From contig NZ_AWNK01000006.1 of assembly GCF_000469585.1 (NCBI RefSeq), forward strand, positions 24,519 to 88,518: a stretch of DNA of 64,000 nucleotides. Direction: 5' to 3'. The notes under the pieces were generated by a model. That model saw only the letters and a list, made by a program, of their open reading frames with translations, was not told the origin of the DNA and ran no database searches. Shown here piece by piece: positions 44,430-55,100 of this stretch. Source of the stretch: Chrysiogenes arsenatis DSM 11915 (lineage in GTDB: Bacteria > Chrysiogenota > Chrysiogenetes > Chrysiogenales > Chrysiogenaceae). Each line of letters starts with the position of its first letter. Position 1 is the first letter of the stretch. The translations under genes and the position numbers were made by a program.

Positions 44430-45703
44430 CGTGGGTTGACGTACTTATGGTGCTTCTGCGCATCGTCTTTGCCGTGGTCGTTCCACTGCTCTTCGTACCG
44501 ATCTTTGTCTGGCTTGAGCGTCGCGGTGCGTCGTACATTCAGGATCGGAGTGGCCCCAACCGCTGTCATATCGGGGGAATCACCCTCTTTGGTCTGATTC
44601 AGCCGATTGCAGATGCGGTGAAGTTGATCTTCAAAGAAGATCTGACGCCGCGCCACATTAAGAACAAATTTTACTTCTATATTGCTCCGGCCATTCTTTT
44701 CTCCGCCTCACTGCTGACATTTGCGGTCATTCCGTTTGCAGACAGCGTGGAAATTGGCGACAAGAGCTACCTCATGCAGGCGATCCCAACCGACATCGGT
44801 ATCCTGTGGTTCCTTGGCATTGCTGGGATTGCCGTGTACGGAATTATTCTGGCGGGTTGGGCATCGCACAACAAGTACAGTATCCTTGGCGGCTTACGCG
44901 CCTCGGCGCAGGTGATCAGCTATGAAGTTCCGATGGGTCTGGCGCTGATCGGCATTTTGATATGCTATGGCACCGTAGACCTGAATCAGATGGTACGGAC
45001 GCAGAGTGAACTGCTCTTTGGCTTCTTGCCAAACTGGGGGATTTTCCTGCAGCCGTTTGGTTTCTTACTCTTTATGATTGCGGCTATTGCAGAATCAAAC
45101 CGTACTCCGTTTGACTGTGCCGAAGGGGAATCGGAAATCGTTGGCGGCTACCACACCGAGTACAGCTCAATGAAATTCGCTCTTTTCTTCATGGGCGAGT
45201 ACGTGGCGATGTTCGTATCGAGTGCGCTCATCGCCACGCTCTACTTTGGCGGCTACAACATTCCGTATGTCACAACCGAAATGTTGCGCGAAAACTCCAT
45301 GCTGGTCGCAGCCATCCTGATGGTTATTGTTCCGGTTGCCTTCTTGGCATTCATCTTTTGGATGCACCGCACCAACCGCAGTCACTACACAACGGCGGAT
45401 GATAAGCGGACGCGTGAGACCAAAATTCTTACGTGGGCGTTTCTGGTGGTTATGTTTGGTATTCAGGGCTTACTGGGGATTTCGATCTTGGCAGGTGATG
45501 CGGCTTCGCAAATGCTAACTGTGGTAATTCAGATTGTTGTGTTCCTGATGAAGACCTTCTTCTTCGGTTTCCTCTATGTCTGGATTCGTTGGACATTGCC
45601 ACGTTTCCGCTATGACCAGCTGCAGAACCTCGGATGGAAATACCTGCTGCCACTGGCACTGCTCAATATTTTCATTACCGGCGCCGTCGTCGTATGCCTG
45701 TAG
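44426..45703 (+). CDS. nuoH: NADH-quinone oxidoreductase subunit H
   Basis: A 425-residue membrane subunit that joins the arms of complex I and lines the quinone tunnel. The conserved WLERRGASYIQDRSGPNR (near residue 29) and PFDCAEGESEIVGGYHTEYSS (in two parts, near 227) are present. It is about 90-100 residues longer than E. coli NuoH (325); the extra lies near residues 285-360, where a hydrophilic loop (MHRTNRSHYTTADDKRTRE) is followed by an additional helix. Overlaps nuoG by four bases. Confidence 0.94.
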   Translation: MTWVDVLMVLLRIVFAVVVPLLFVPIFVWLERRGASYIQDRSGPNRCHIGGITLFGLIQPIADAVKLIFKEDLTPRHIKNKFYFYIAPAILFSASLLTFAVIPFADSVEIGDKSYLMQAIPTDIGILWFLGIAGIAVYGIILAGWASHNKYSILGGLRASAQVISYEVPMGLALIGILICYGTVDLNQMVRTQSELLFGFLPNWGIFLQPFGFLLFMIAAIAESNRTPFDCAEGESEIVGGYHTEYSSMKFALFFMGEYVAMFVSSALIATLYFGGYNIPYVTTEMLRENSMLVAAILMVIVPVAFLAFIFWMHRTNRSHYTTADDKRTRETKILTWAFLVVMFGIQGLLGISILAGDAASQMLTVVIQIVVFLMKTFFFGFLYVWIRWTLPRFRYDQLQNLGWKYLLPLALLNIFITGAVVVCL

Positions 45704-45729
45704 TGCCAGGAAAAGGAGGCCAATAAGTC

Positions 45730-46236
45730 ATGTCTAAAAAAGTGTATACCGTGGAGAGAACTGGCGGAACGCTGAGAGAAAAGATTTATCTCCCTGAAGT
45801 TTTCAGTGGGATGAAGCTGACCCTCAAGCACTTTCTGCGCAATATCTCCGATACGTCAAATTTGGCGGTGCGTGAGTACCCCGAGCAGCAGCCGGATATC
45901 CCTGAGCGCTGGAGAGGGCGTCATCGCCTGACCACGCGCGAAGATGGAACCATCAAATGTGTTGCCTGCTTTATGTGTGCCACCAACTGCCCCGCAAAAT
46001 GTATTCTGATTGAAGCGACCGAACGGACAGATGGCGTGACCGAAAAGATGCCAGCCCGTTTTGATATCGATTTGCTGGAGTGTATCTACTGCGGCTTCTG
46101 CGTGGAAGCGTGCCCAGTTGATGCGATCCGGATGGACACGGGGATTTTTTCGGTGGTTACCGAAAGCCGCGAGGCAATGGTCATGACCAAAGAGGCGCTC
46201 ATGGCGACCCCCGGAATGACGAAGGAGGAGAACTGA
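45730..46236 (+). CDS. nuoI: NADH-quinone oxidoreductase subunit I
   Basis: A 168-residue ferredoxin-like subunit with clusters N6a and N6b. Two classic 4Fe-4S motifs are present: CVACFMCATNCPAKC near residue 77 and CIYCGFCVEACPVDA near 118. An amphipathic N-terminus lies on the membrane. AGGAGG is located 13 bases before the ATG. The stop and the nuoJ start share one base (TGATG). Confidence 0.96.
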   Translation: MSKKVYTVERTGGTLREKIYLPEVFSGMKLTLKHFLRNISDTSNLAVREYPEQQPDIPERWRGRHRLTTREDGTIKCVACFMCATNCPAKCILIEATERTDGVTEKMPARFDIDLLECIYCGFCVEACPVDAIRMDTGIFSVVTESREAMVMTKEALMATPGMTKEEN

Positions 46237-46745
46237 TGGAACTGCTGTCACTGGTATTGTTCCTGGGTTTTGCAGGATTAGCGGTCGCAGGCGCGGCTGG
46301 GCTGATTCTGTTTCGCCACCCACTGAATAGCGCACTGAGCTTTATTGTTACCTTAATTGCCCTCGCTGGGCTGTACGCCATGCTCTCGGCTTCCCTGCTC
46401 TTCGCGGTACAAATTATTGTTTACGCCGGTGCGATCATGTCGCTCATTGTCTTCATTATCATGTTCCTGAACGTGCGTGATGCTGACTTGCCAGCGGAAC
46501 CAACGCGCTGGTACTTCCTGATTGGTGGCGCGGTTGTGCTGACTCCGGTTGGCGCGTTCCTGTTGAAAGTCGTCCGTCAGCTTCCCGGTGCCGATATGAG
46601 TGTGCCGTTACCTGAAGGTTTCGGTGGCATTCATGCGGTTGGTCAACTGCTGTTCATCAAATGGGTCTTCCCATTTGAAATCGTATCCGTGCTACTCGTA
46701 GTCGCCTTGCTTGGGGCGGTTATGCTGGCGAAGAGGAAGGTGTAA
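46236..46745 (+). CDS. nuoJ: NADH-quinone oxidoreductase subunit J
   Basis: A 169-residue membrane subunit with five predicted helices, lying in the proton-channel part of complex I. The family segment FRHPLNSALSFIVTLIALAG (residues 29-48) and VQIIVYAGAIMSLIVFIIMF (about 57-76) are clear. GGAGGAGAAC precedes the ATG. Two bases separate its stop from nuoK. Confidence 0.94.
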   Translation: MELLSLVLFLGFAGLAVAGAAGLILFRHPLNSALSFIVTLIALAGLYAMLSASLLFAVQIIVYAGAIMSLIVFIIMFLNVRDADLPAEPTRWYFLIGGAVVLTPVGAFLLKVVRQLPGADMSVPLPEGFGGIHAVGQLLFIKWVFPFEIVSVLLVVALLGAVMLAKRKV

Positions 46746-46747
46746 TT

Positions 46748-47050
46748 ATGGTAAGTATTCAGGCGTTTCTCGCCCTTGCCGTCATCCTCTTCCTGATGGG
46801 GGTTCTTGGGGTTATTTCACGACGCAATGTGTTTACGGTTTTTATGTCCATTGAATTGATGCTGAATGCAGGCAATCTGGCGTTCATCTCTCTCAGCCGT
46901 TTCTGGCACGGGATGGATGGTCACGTGATGGCGATCATCATTATGGCGGTTGCCGCAGCAGAAGCGGCGTTGGCACTCGCTGTGGTCATCTTAATGTACC
47001 GCAATAAAGGCTCACTCGACATCGACTTCTTCCGCGTTTTACGCGGGTGA
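46748..47050 (+). CDS. nuoK: NADH-quinone oxidoreductase subunit K
   Basis: A 100-residue, three-helix subunit homologous to MrpC antiporter parts. The conserved Glu-bearing helices are seen: FMSIELMLNAGNLAF near residue 33 and VAAAEAALALAVVIL near 68. Length is exactly that of E. coli NuoK. It is followed by nuoL after 27 bases. Confidence 0.96.
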   Translation: MVSIQAFLALAVILFLMGVLGVISRRNVFTVFMSIELMLNAGNLAFISLSRFWHGMDGHVMAIIIMAVAAAEAALALAVVILMYRNKGSLDIDFFRVLRG

Positions 47051-47077
47051 TGTAGCAACGACAGGAAGGTAGAACAC

Positions 47078-48994
47078 ATGCAGAATCAATCAGCACTGCT
47101 TGGCCTGATTCCACTGTTCCCCCTGATCGGGGCAACGGTCATTGGGCTGCTTTACATGGTCACCTGCAAGAAAACCAAACTGCCAAATGGCCTTTACGGC
47201 TTATTGGCAGTCGCAGGGCCCGCCGCAAGTTTTGTTGTGGCGCTTATGGTTTTTATGGAGCTTCTGGCGCTGCCAGAGGATGCTCGCGTCATCACGTATA
47301 CGGCGTTTGAATGGATGAGCGTTGGCTCGCTGACGCTGGATATCGGATTTCTTGCCGACACCCTTTCGGGGATGATGATTCTTTTTGTCACCTTTATCGG
47401 AACCCTGATTCACGTCTACTCGACGGGTTACATGGCGCAGGATAAAGAATTCGGGAAATTCTTTGCGTACCTGAACCTCTTCATGGGGAGCATGTTAATC
47501 CTTGTACTTGCTGATAACCCAGTTCTGCTCTTTGTTGGCTGGGAAGGGGTTGGACTCTGTTCATATCTCCTGATTAGCTTCTACTACAGCGAAGCAGAAA
47601 ACGTGGTTGCTGGGAACAAGGCATTTATCGTCAACCGTGTGGGTGACTTTGGTTTCCTGCTTGGGATGATTTTACTCTTCTGGGCGATCGGCGAAAATGG
47701 CTTCTCGTTCTTGGCACTCTCTGAAAATGCCAGTAGCTTGACACCGACTCTCACGCTTGCCGTCTGTTTGCTCCTCTTTGTGGGTGCAACCGGGAAATCG
47801 GCGCAGATTCCCTTGTATGTTTGGCTACCAGATGCGATGGCTGGCCCGACGCCAGTATCGGCACTGATCCACGCGGCGACGATGGTTACCGCGGGTGTCT
47901 ACATGGTCGCACGCTTCTCTTTCCTCTACAGCGCGGCACCGATTGCCGGTGAAGTGATTGCGTGGATTGGGATTTGTACCGCTTTGGTAGCGGCAACGAT
48001 TGCTACGCAGCAAAGTGATATCAAGAAAATTCTCGCGTACTCAACGGTTTCTCAGCTTGGCTACATGTTTGTGGCGGTGGGCTTAGGTGCGTATTCGGCG
48101 GGGATTTTCCACGTCACAACCCATGCGTTCTTTAAGGCACTCTTGTTCCTTGGCGCTGGTGCGGTCATTTATGCCCTGCACCATGAACAAAACGTCTGGA
48201 AAATGGGCGGCCTGAGATCAAAGCTACCAATTACCTACATCACCATGCTGATCGGTACGATTGCTATTGCCGGTATCCCACCGTTTTCCGGCTTTTTCAG
48301 TAAGGATGAAATCCTGCTGGCGGCCTTCCTACAAGGTCAATATGTGATTTGGATTATGGGGATGGGGACGGCTGGTCTGACTGCCTACTATATGTTCCGC
48401 ATGTTCTTCTTAACTTTCCACGGGAATCCACGCGACCACCATGCCTACAATCATGCGCATGAAGCACCGTTCAATATGACGGGTGTGCTCATTGTGCTGG
48501 CTATCGGCGCGGCGATTGCTGGTTTCTTTGGCGTACCGGTTGTCCTTGGCGGCAATGCTTGGTTCCAAAACTGGATTGGCGAATCGGCACCAACGGTGGA
48601 AATGGCACACATTTCCCACGCGGCGGAATATGCCCTGATGGCCGCCAGTGTTGGCGTGGCATTGGTCGGGATCTTTGTCGCATGGAAGCTCTTTGGCAAA
48701 GGGGCAACCGAACCAGTGGTCGATACTACTGTGGTGCGCATCCTCAAACAAAAGTACTACGTCGACGAGCTGTACGACTTTGTGTTTGTCAAGTCACTCC
48801 ATGTTCTCAGTACGTTTGTCGCGAAGGTGCTTGATAACCTGATCATTGATGGTGCCGTTCGCAACACGCGCCGGCTCTATCGTGGGATTGGCAATGTGTT
48901 TGCCATCACCCAGTGTGGCCGGGCTCGCGCCTATGCTGCCTACATGGTAGTGGGGATTGCCGTTTTGTGCATCACCATGGCGAAACTGGTGTAA
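47078..48994 (+). CDS. nuoL: NADH-quinone oxidoreductase subunit L
   Basis: A 638-residue antiporter-like proton-pumping subunit. The key GWEGVGLCSYLLISFYY near residue 158 holds the conserved Glu. The lysine helix region (GATGKSAQIPLYVWLPDAM near 236) and HAATMVTAGVYM follow. The long amphipathic C-terminal arm typical of NuoL is present beyond residue 540. AGGAAGG precedes the ATG. Length matches the family (about 610-650). Confidence 0.96.
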   Translation: MQNQSALLGLIPLFPLIGATVIGLLYMVTCKKTKLPNGLYGLLAVAGPAASFVVALMVFMELLALPEDARVITYTAFEWMSVGSLTLDIGFLADTLSGMMILFVTFIGTLIHVYSTGYMAQDKEFGKFFAYLNLFMGSMLILVLADNPVLLFVGWEGVGLCSYLLISFYYSEAENVVAGNKAFIVNRVGDFGFLLGMILLFWAIGENGFSFLALSENASSLTPTLTLAVCLLLFVGATGKSAQIPLYVWLPDAMAGPTPVSALIHAATMVTAGVYMVARFSFLYSAAPIAGEVIAWIGICTALVAATIATQQSDIKKILAYSTVSQLGYMFVAVGLGAYSAGIFHVTTHAFFKALLFLGAGAVIYALHHEQNVWKMGGLRSKLPITYITMLIGTIAIAGIPPFSGFFSKDEILLAAFLQGQYVIWIMGMGTAGLTAYYMFRMFFLTFHGNPRDHHAYNHAHEAPFNMTGVLIVLAIGAAIAGFFGVPVVLGGNAWFQNWIGESAPTVEMAHISHAAEYALMAASVGVALVGIFVAWKLFGKGATEPVVDTTVVRILKQKYYVDELYDFVFVKSLHVLSTFVAKVLDNLIIDGAVRNTRRLYRGIGNVFAITQCGRARAYAAYMVVGIAVLCITMAKLV

Positions 48995-49000
48995 GGGGGA

Positions 49001-50518
49001 ATGATGTTTGACTCCATGTTATCTATTCTAATTTTTCTGCCAATTGTGGCTGGTGCACTGGTACTGATTGCACCGCTTTCACCCAGTGTCGCCCGCAGCA
49101 TCGGCTTTGCCGTTTCGCTCATCGTGCTTGCCCTTGGGATCATGACGTATCAAGGATTTCAGTCAACAGGCGGATACGAGTTTGTTGAGAGCTACTACTG
49201 GATCAAGAGCTATGGCATCAGCTATACGCTTGGCATTGATGGCATCAGTTTGATGATCCTCATGCTGGTCGCTTTGCTTTTCCCAGTAGCATTCTTGCTC
49301 CTGTGGAACGATAAAAGCAAAGGGTACTGGGGCAACATGCTTCTCGTGCAAGGGGCGATGGTCGGAACGCTGAGTTCACTTGACCTGATTCTCTTCTATG
49401 TGTTCTGGGAAGTAATGCTGATTCCGATTTTCTTTATGATTGGTCTGTATGGCGGCGCGAATCGCTACGCGGCTGCGGTGAAGATTACGGTCTACACCAT
49501 GGTAGGATCGCTCTTTATGTTCGTAGCGATTCTGTACCTTGCGTACAGTTTCCAGACCGTTAGCGGCGTATGGAGCTTTGCGCTGGAAGACCTCACGAGC
49601 GTGAGCCTGACTGGCAAGGAAGCGTTCTGGGTATTTGCTGCCTTCATGCTGGCATTTGCGATTAAAATTCCACTGTTTCCGCTCCATACGTGGTTACCTG
49701 ATGCGTATACCGAAGCGCCAACCGGAGCAACATTCATCCTCTCTGCCATCATGGCGAAGCTCGGAATCTATGCGGTTATCCGTTTCGTGATGCCTGTTTA
49801 TCCGCAAGAGTACTTGATGTATGCGACTCCGCTGATCGTGCTTGGCTTAATCGGCATGGTGTACTGTGGAATCGCGGCGATCAAACAACAAGATGTGAAA
49901 CGGATGCTGGCCTATTCTTCGGCATCACACCTTGGGATTATTGCGGTCGGTATCTTTGCACTGAATACCGAAGCGATGGTCGGAAGCGTCTATCAGATCG
50001 TTGCTCATGCGATGGCAACGGGTGTACTCTTCTTGCTCGTCGGTTTGCTGGAAGAACGTCTCGGAACACGCAATATCGATTCGCTGGGCGGTATCGCAAA
50101 AGTCGCTCCGGTGTACGCAACTTTCTTCGCGGTTGCGATGCTGGCAAGTTGCGGTCTGCCGGGTACCAACGGCTTTATCGGTGAATTCCTGATCATTCTT
50201 GGTACGTTCAAATACCACTGGTTGCTTGGCACTATCGCCGCTACATCCGTCTTAGTCGGCGTGGCGTATATGCTCTGGATGTATCAGCGCGTTATCTTCC
50301 AGAAAACCAACGATCTCACCGTAAAATTTGCCGATCTGAACGGTCGCGAAATCATCGGTATTGCACCAGTATTACTCCTGATTATTTATATGGGTATTCA
50401 TCCGCAGCCCTTCTTGAAAAAGATTGAGCCAAGTGTGGAACGTTACATCAGCCAGATATCGCAACCCCAATCGGTGTTTGTGGCTGAGCACAGTGTCGTG
50501 AAAGGGGGGCAACGCTAA
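49001..50518 (+). CDS. nuoM: NADH-quinone oxidoreductase subunit M
   Basis: A 505-residue antiporter-like subunit, the second proton channel. It shows FYVFWEVMLIPIFFMIGLYGG near residue 129 with the conserved Glu, and FAIKIPLFPLHTWLPDAYTEA near 222 with the pumping Lys. The start follows nuoL by six bases, with AAGGGGGA as ribosome site. Its last base overlaps the nuoN start. Confidence 0.96.
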   Translation: MMFDSMLSILIFLPIVAGALVLIAPLSPSVARSIGFAVSLIVLALGIMTYQGFQSTGGYEFVESYYWIKSYGISYTLGIDGISLMILMLVALLFPVAFLLLWNDKSKGYWGNMLLVQGAMVGTLSSLDLILFYVFWEVMLIPIFFMIGLYGGANRYAAAVKITVYTMVGSLFMFVAILYLAYSFQTVSGVWSFALEDLTSVSLTGKEAFWVFAAFMLAFAIKIPLFPLHTWLPDAYTEAPTGATFILSAIMAKLGIYAVIRFVMPVYPQEYLMYATPLIVLGLIGMVYCGIAAIKQQDVKRMLAYSSASHLGIIAVGIFALNTEAMVGSVYQIVAHAMATGVLFLLVGLLEERLGTRNIDSLGGIAKVAPVYATFFAVAMLASCGLPGTNGFIGEFLIILGTFKYHWLLGTIAATSVLVGVAYMLWMYQRVIFQKTNDLTVKFADLNGREIIGIAPVLLLIIYMGIHPQPFLKKIEPSVERYISQISQPQSVFVAEHSVVKGGQR

Positions 50519-52008
50519 TGTGGGTCGATAACTTTATCCTGCTTGTGCCCGCGATTATTGTTTTTGTTGGTGCGTCTGCTTTAATGCTGGTAAGCGCAAC
50601 AAAAAACTTTGGCCTTATGACATCCGCTATTGTGGCCAACGTTTTCTTAGGTGTGGCCGCGTTAGTGCAGTTTTTCCAAATGGGAAGCCTCTACAGTGTT
50701 GGCGCTGAGGGTGGTCTGTTTCATGGAATGTTTATTGCCGACACCTTCTCCGGCTTTGTCTGCCTGATTGTGATTGTGTGCGGTATGGTGACAAATTCTA
50801 TGTCGACATCCTATTTCGCTACGAACAACTTTCACCGTCTCGAGTACAACGCACTGGTACTCTTCGCTGTTTTTGGCATGATGCTTATGTCAATGGCAGG
50901 TGAGCTGGTCACGATCTTCGTTGTACTTGAGATTATGTCGCTTTCTGTCTACGTGCTCATCGGGATGAATCGTACGAATAGCAACGCGACGGAAGCCGTC
51001 TTTAAGTACCTCATGCTCGGTGCGTTTGCAGGAGCGTTCTTTGTGATGGGCGCAGCCTTCATCTACGGCGCAACCGGAACCACTGTTATTTCTGAGATCA
51101 GCACGTATGTAAGCGCTCATGCGGGTGAGTCAATGCCATTCTTAGTGGCAGGAATTACGCTCATTTTGATCGCGCTCTTCTTTAAAGTCGCTGCCTTCCC
51201 AATGCATGCGTGGACACCAGATGTGTATGATGGCGCGGCAATGCCGGTGACGGGTTTCATGGCAACCGGGGTCAAAGCAGCTAGCTTTGCGGTTATGCTC
51301 CGCCTCTTTATGGTCGACTTCCTCGATGTTCAGGAAATCTGGGTCGGGCCGGTTTCGGTGGTCGCGATCTTGACCCTCTTCGCGGGGAACTTCCTCGCGA
51401 TGGCGCAAGACAACGTCAAGCGGATGCTGGCGGCTTCTGGTATCGTTCACAGCGGATATCTGCTGATCGGTATCGCATCACTCAGCATGACGGGCAACGC
51501 TGCCGCCTCTGTGCTGTTCTACCTTGCAGCCTATGCCATTGGCTCGCTCGGCGTGTTTGCGGCTCTGAGCTATCTGACTGGTCAAGGCGAAAAGCGGATC
51601 ACTTTTGATGACTTCAATGGACTTGCAAAAAAGCATCCATTTGTCGCCGCAGTGATTGCGCTCTTTATGCTCTCTTTTGTCGGCTTCCCGCCGACCATTG
51701 GCTTTATTGCAAAGTTCTACCTCTTCACCAGCGCGGTTGAAGCAGGGAACATCTGGTTGGCGGTATTCGGCATTATCAGCAGTGTAGTATCCATATACTA
51801 CTACCTGCGCCTGATCGTGGCCATGTACTTCAAGCCAGCAACTGAAGAGTTTGATGTTTGCGCGTGCACCTCCTGCGCAAAGTATGCTTCAGGTATTATG
51901 GCGTTTGCTACCATCTGGGGTGGCATCGGCACAATGACGCTGGTGATTTTCCCAAGCGCTACCACGCTCATGGCATCGGCAATACTGGGGATTCAGTCAC
52001 TGTTCTAG
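50518..52008 (+). CDS. nuoN: NADH-quinone oxidoreductase subunit N
   Basis: A 496-residue antiporter-like subunit, the third proton channel and the last gene of the operon. FVVLEIMSLSVYVLIGMNR near residue 141 carries the conserved Glu; FFKVAAFPMHAWTPDVYDGA near 223 carries the Lys. A cluster of three cysteines occurs late (VCACTSCAKYASG, near residue 446) in a loop, which is unusual but without known meaning. A GC-rich hairpin follows the stop. Confidence 0.95.
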   Translation: MWVDNFILLVPAIIVFVGASALMLVSATKNFGLMTSAIVANVFLGVAALVQFFQMGSLYSVGAEGGLFHGMFIADTFSGFVCLIVIVCGMVTNSMSTSYFATNNFHRLEYNALVLFAVFGMMLMSMAGELVTIFVVLEIMSLSVYVLIGMNRTNSNATEAVFKYLMLGAFAGAFFVMGAAFIYGATGTTVISEISTYVSAHAGESMPFLVAGITLILIALFFKVAAFPMHAWTPDVYDGAAMPVTGFMATGVKAASFAVMLRLFMVDFLDVQEIWVGPVSVVAILTLFAGNFLAMAQDNVKRMLAASGIVHSGYLLIGIASLSMTGNAAASVLFYLAAYAIGSLGVFAALSYLTGQGEKRITFDDFNGLAKKHPFVAAVIALFMLSFVGFPPTIGFIAKFYLFTSAVEAGNIWLAVFGIISSVVSIYYYLRLIVAMYFKPATEEFDVCACTSCAKYASGIMAFATIWGGIGTMTLVIFPSATTLMASAILGIQSLF

Positions 52009-52033
52009 TCGCATAATCGATTCTCTACTTTGT

Positions 52034-52061
52034 GCCCCCCTTGTTGAACGGCAAGGGGGGC
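52034..52061 (+). terminator. Hairpin at end of nuo operon
   Basis: GCCCCCCTTG (52034-52043) pairs perfectly with CAAGGGGGGC (52052-52061) over an eight-base loop. The run after it (GTTTAG) is a poor U-tract, so termination may be incomplete or Rho-assisted. It starts 26 bases after the nuoN stop. Confidence 0.7.
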
Positions 52062-52162
52062 GTTTAGAGAAAAAATCAAATCTCATTGCATCAAAAAAGT
52101 AAATAGAGTAAGGTTCGCCACAGAAGTCATATGCCATTCAGGCAAGTGCGGTGGGGAATGCG

Positions 52163-55100
52163 ATGTTACACTCACAGCAAATAAAGCGGATTGCACATAT
52201 AATATCTTTTCTGCTCATGTTTACGACCGCAAACGTGAGCGTAGCCGTAGAAGTTTTGTCGCCGCAAAAAAATATTCTCATCATCTACTCATTTAATGAT
52301 ACCAACCATTGGGACCATGCTATACGACTTGGACTGATGGAAGTTTTGCATGACACCATTCCACTGATCAATCTCTTTGACGAAAATCTGGACGCCGCAC
52401 GTTTTCCTACGGAGGCGCATCGAGAAAAATTCCGGCGCTACATCAGTGAAAAATACGCAGATATCAGGCTTGATGCTATAGTTTCTATGTCTGAACCAGC
52501 ATCATTATTTTTAATGACACTCGATAAAGATTTCCTTTCGGTCCCTTTGTTGATGATCGATCCCAGTGTAATGTTCCGGGAAGACTTTCAATGCGAAGAG
52601 CATACCCACATTTTCTCATATGGCTCCAATGTGTACGGCGCAGTACGTGATGTACTAGAGCGATTTCAGCCTCGCACGCTGTATATCGTTGGCGAAACAC
52701 TCTCTCAAAGTGGAGCGGAGAGAGTTGCTCAACTCCAACGCGCAGAACTTTCAAAAGTCAAGAATGGGAACCTCCATTTTCTTCTGAATCTTGAAGTGGA
52801 TGAGCTAGTTGAAGCTATTCACAGAATTTCCGCAGAAGATGCAATTTTTTACCTTCCGCTCACACATACACCATCGGGACGAGACCTTGATCCCTATCGG
52901 GTAGCACAGAGAATTGCTGGGATAGCTCAAGCGCCGACCTTTAGTCACTGGGATTCACTTCTGGGAAGTGGCATTATAGGCGGATACATGTTAAGCAGCA
53001 AACACGTTGGGCGCATCGCAGCTCAGGGTATAATGGAGCTTGCCACTGGCCAGTCCGACACGATTCTTGCCAACCCAGACGGGATCTTTGTCCGCGCATA
53101 CGACGCGCGTGTACTTGAACGGTTTGGGCTTACGGCAGAGCATCTCCCTGCTGATGCAGAAATTCGGTTCTACACTATTCCTCAATGGAAAGAGCACCTT
53201 GGTCTACTCGTGAGCGGAGCGGTCTTATTTGTGGGGTTAACGGTAATGTTAGTTATCACCGGCCGCTCCCTTACAAAAGTTTCCGCATCGCGCAATGCCC
53301 TTCATGATACGCAACAAAAACTTGAACAAAGCCATGCCGTGCTCGAACGACGTGTTGCCGAGCGCACAGAACGTTTACAATTGGCTCGACGTGAAGCTGT
53401 GGCCGCAAATAAAGCAAAAAGCGAGTTCCTTGCCAATATGAGCCACGAGTTGCGCACCCCGATGAACGCGATTATCGGACTTTCACAGCTTGCACTCCAG
53501 ACGGGATTAAATGAAAAACAGAAAAACTACATCCAGAAAGTACATCTTGCCGCTACGTCGTTATTGGGAATACTGAATGACATTCTCGATTTTTCGAAGA
53601 TAGAAGCAGGCAAGCTGGAAATCGAAAATGTCCCCTTTCGCCTTGAAGAAGTGTTCGATTCACTCACCAATATTATTACGTTAAAGGCACAAGAAAAAGG
53701 GATCGAGCTTCTCTTTGACCTACCATCTACTTTGCCAGTGTCGTTAATTGGCGATCCAATGCGATTGCGCCAAATACTTGTAAATTTATCGATGAACGCC
53801 ATCAAGTTCACCGATCATGGAGAGGTAGTGATAGGCGTAGCTGTCGAGGAAGAAGAAGCAGCGTATGTGCGACTACGCTTCATCGTGCGCGATACGGGAG
53901 TTGGAATCAGCAAAGAACAGCAAGCCAAACTCTTCCAATCCTTTATTCAGGGAGATAATTCGACAACGCGTCGTTTCGGCGGGACGGGGCTTGGATTAGT
54001 GATCTCCTTGAAACTCACGAAAATGATGCAGGGTGACATTTGGCTTGAAAGCGATGAAGGGAGGGGGAGTACGTTCTCTTTTACCGCTGTCTTCGAAAAA
54101 CAAAAACTAGGTTCGGTCGAAACGCCATCTTTAGCGCAGGAGATCGGTTCACTCTCTATATTGGTAGTAGAAGATAATGCAACATCGATGGATATTCTGA
54201 CGAACCTTCTCACAGGCTTTGGATTCCGAGTAGATCAAGCCCCGAACGGGGCAACTGCTCTTATTCTGGTTCAAGAGCGAGCCGATACATCGAAGTACGA
54301 TCTCATATTGCTTGATGCGGATCTGCACGATATTGGAGGGAACGAGGTTGTACGTGCTTTGGCAAGCAACATTGCATTGCATGAAAAAACGAAATATATC
54401 CTAATGATGCCAAGTGGGTGCGCGGAAACCATGCTAGCGTTTGATAACGTCGCAATATCCGCGTGCTTGCATAAGCCATTTACTCCTTCAAGCTTGCTGG
54501 AAGCAATAATGATTGCCATGGGAAAAGCGGAACTCATTACCCGGTATGTGGAAAGTGAATACGAAAGCATGCAGAGCGCGGTTGAAAAGCTTATTGGTGC
54601 GCGAATACTCCTCGTGGAAGACAACGAGTTAAATCGTGCGCTGGCGATTGACGTTCTTGGTAATAATGGCATCGCTGTTGTCGTCGCTAACCACGGGCGG
54701 GAAGCACTTGATATTTTGGCGGAAGATGCCGATTTTGACGGCATTCTAATGGATTGCCAGATGCCTATAATGGATGGGTATGCTGCGACGCAGGCAATAC
54801 GACAGCAACTCCGATTTGCCGAACTTCCGATTATTGCAATGACGGCAAACGTTATGGCTGGCGATCAGGAAAAGACACTTGCAGCGGGAATGAATGATCA
54901 TATCGGCAAACCGCTGAACCTCCGCGATATGTTTACTAAAATGGCGCGTTGGATTGTTCCAGCTCCGCATCGACAAGTAATAACACCAATACACCATACC
55001 ACGGTGCCAGCAAATGACAGCGCCGCTCTCGACAACTTACCTGGCGTTGATGTACGTCAAGGGTTGCGCACAACACAGAACAATATGGCGCTCTACCAGA

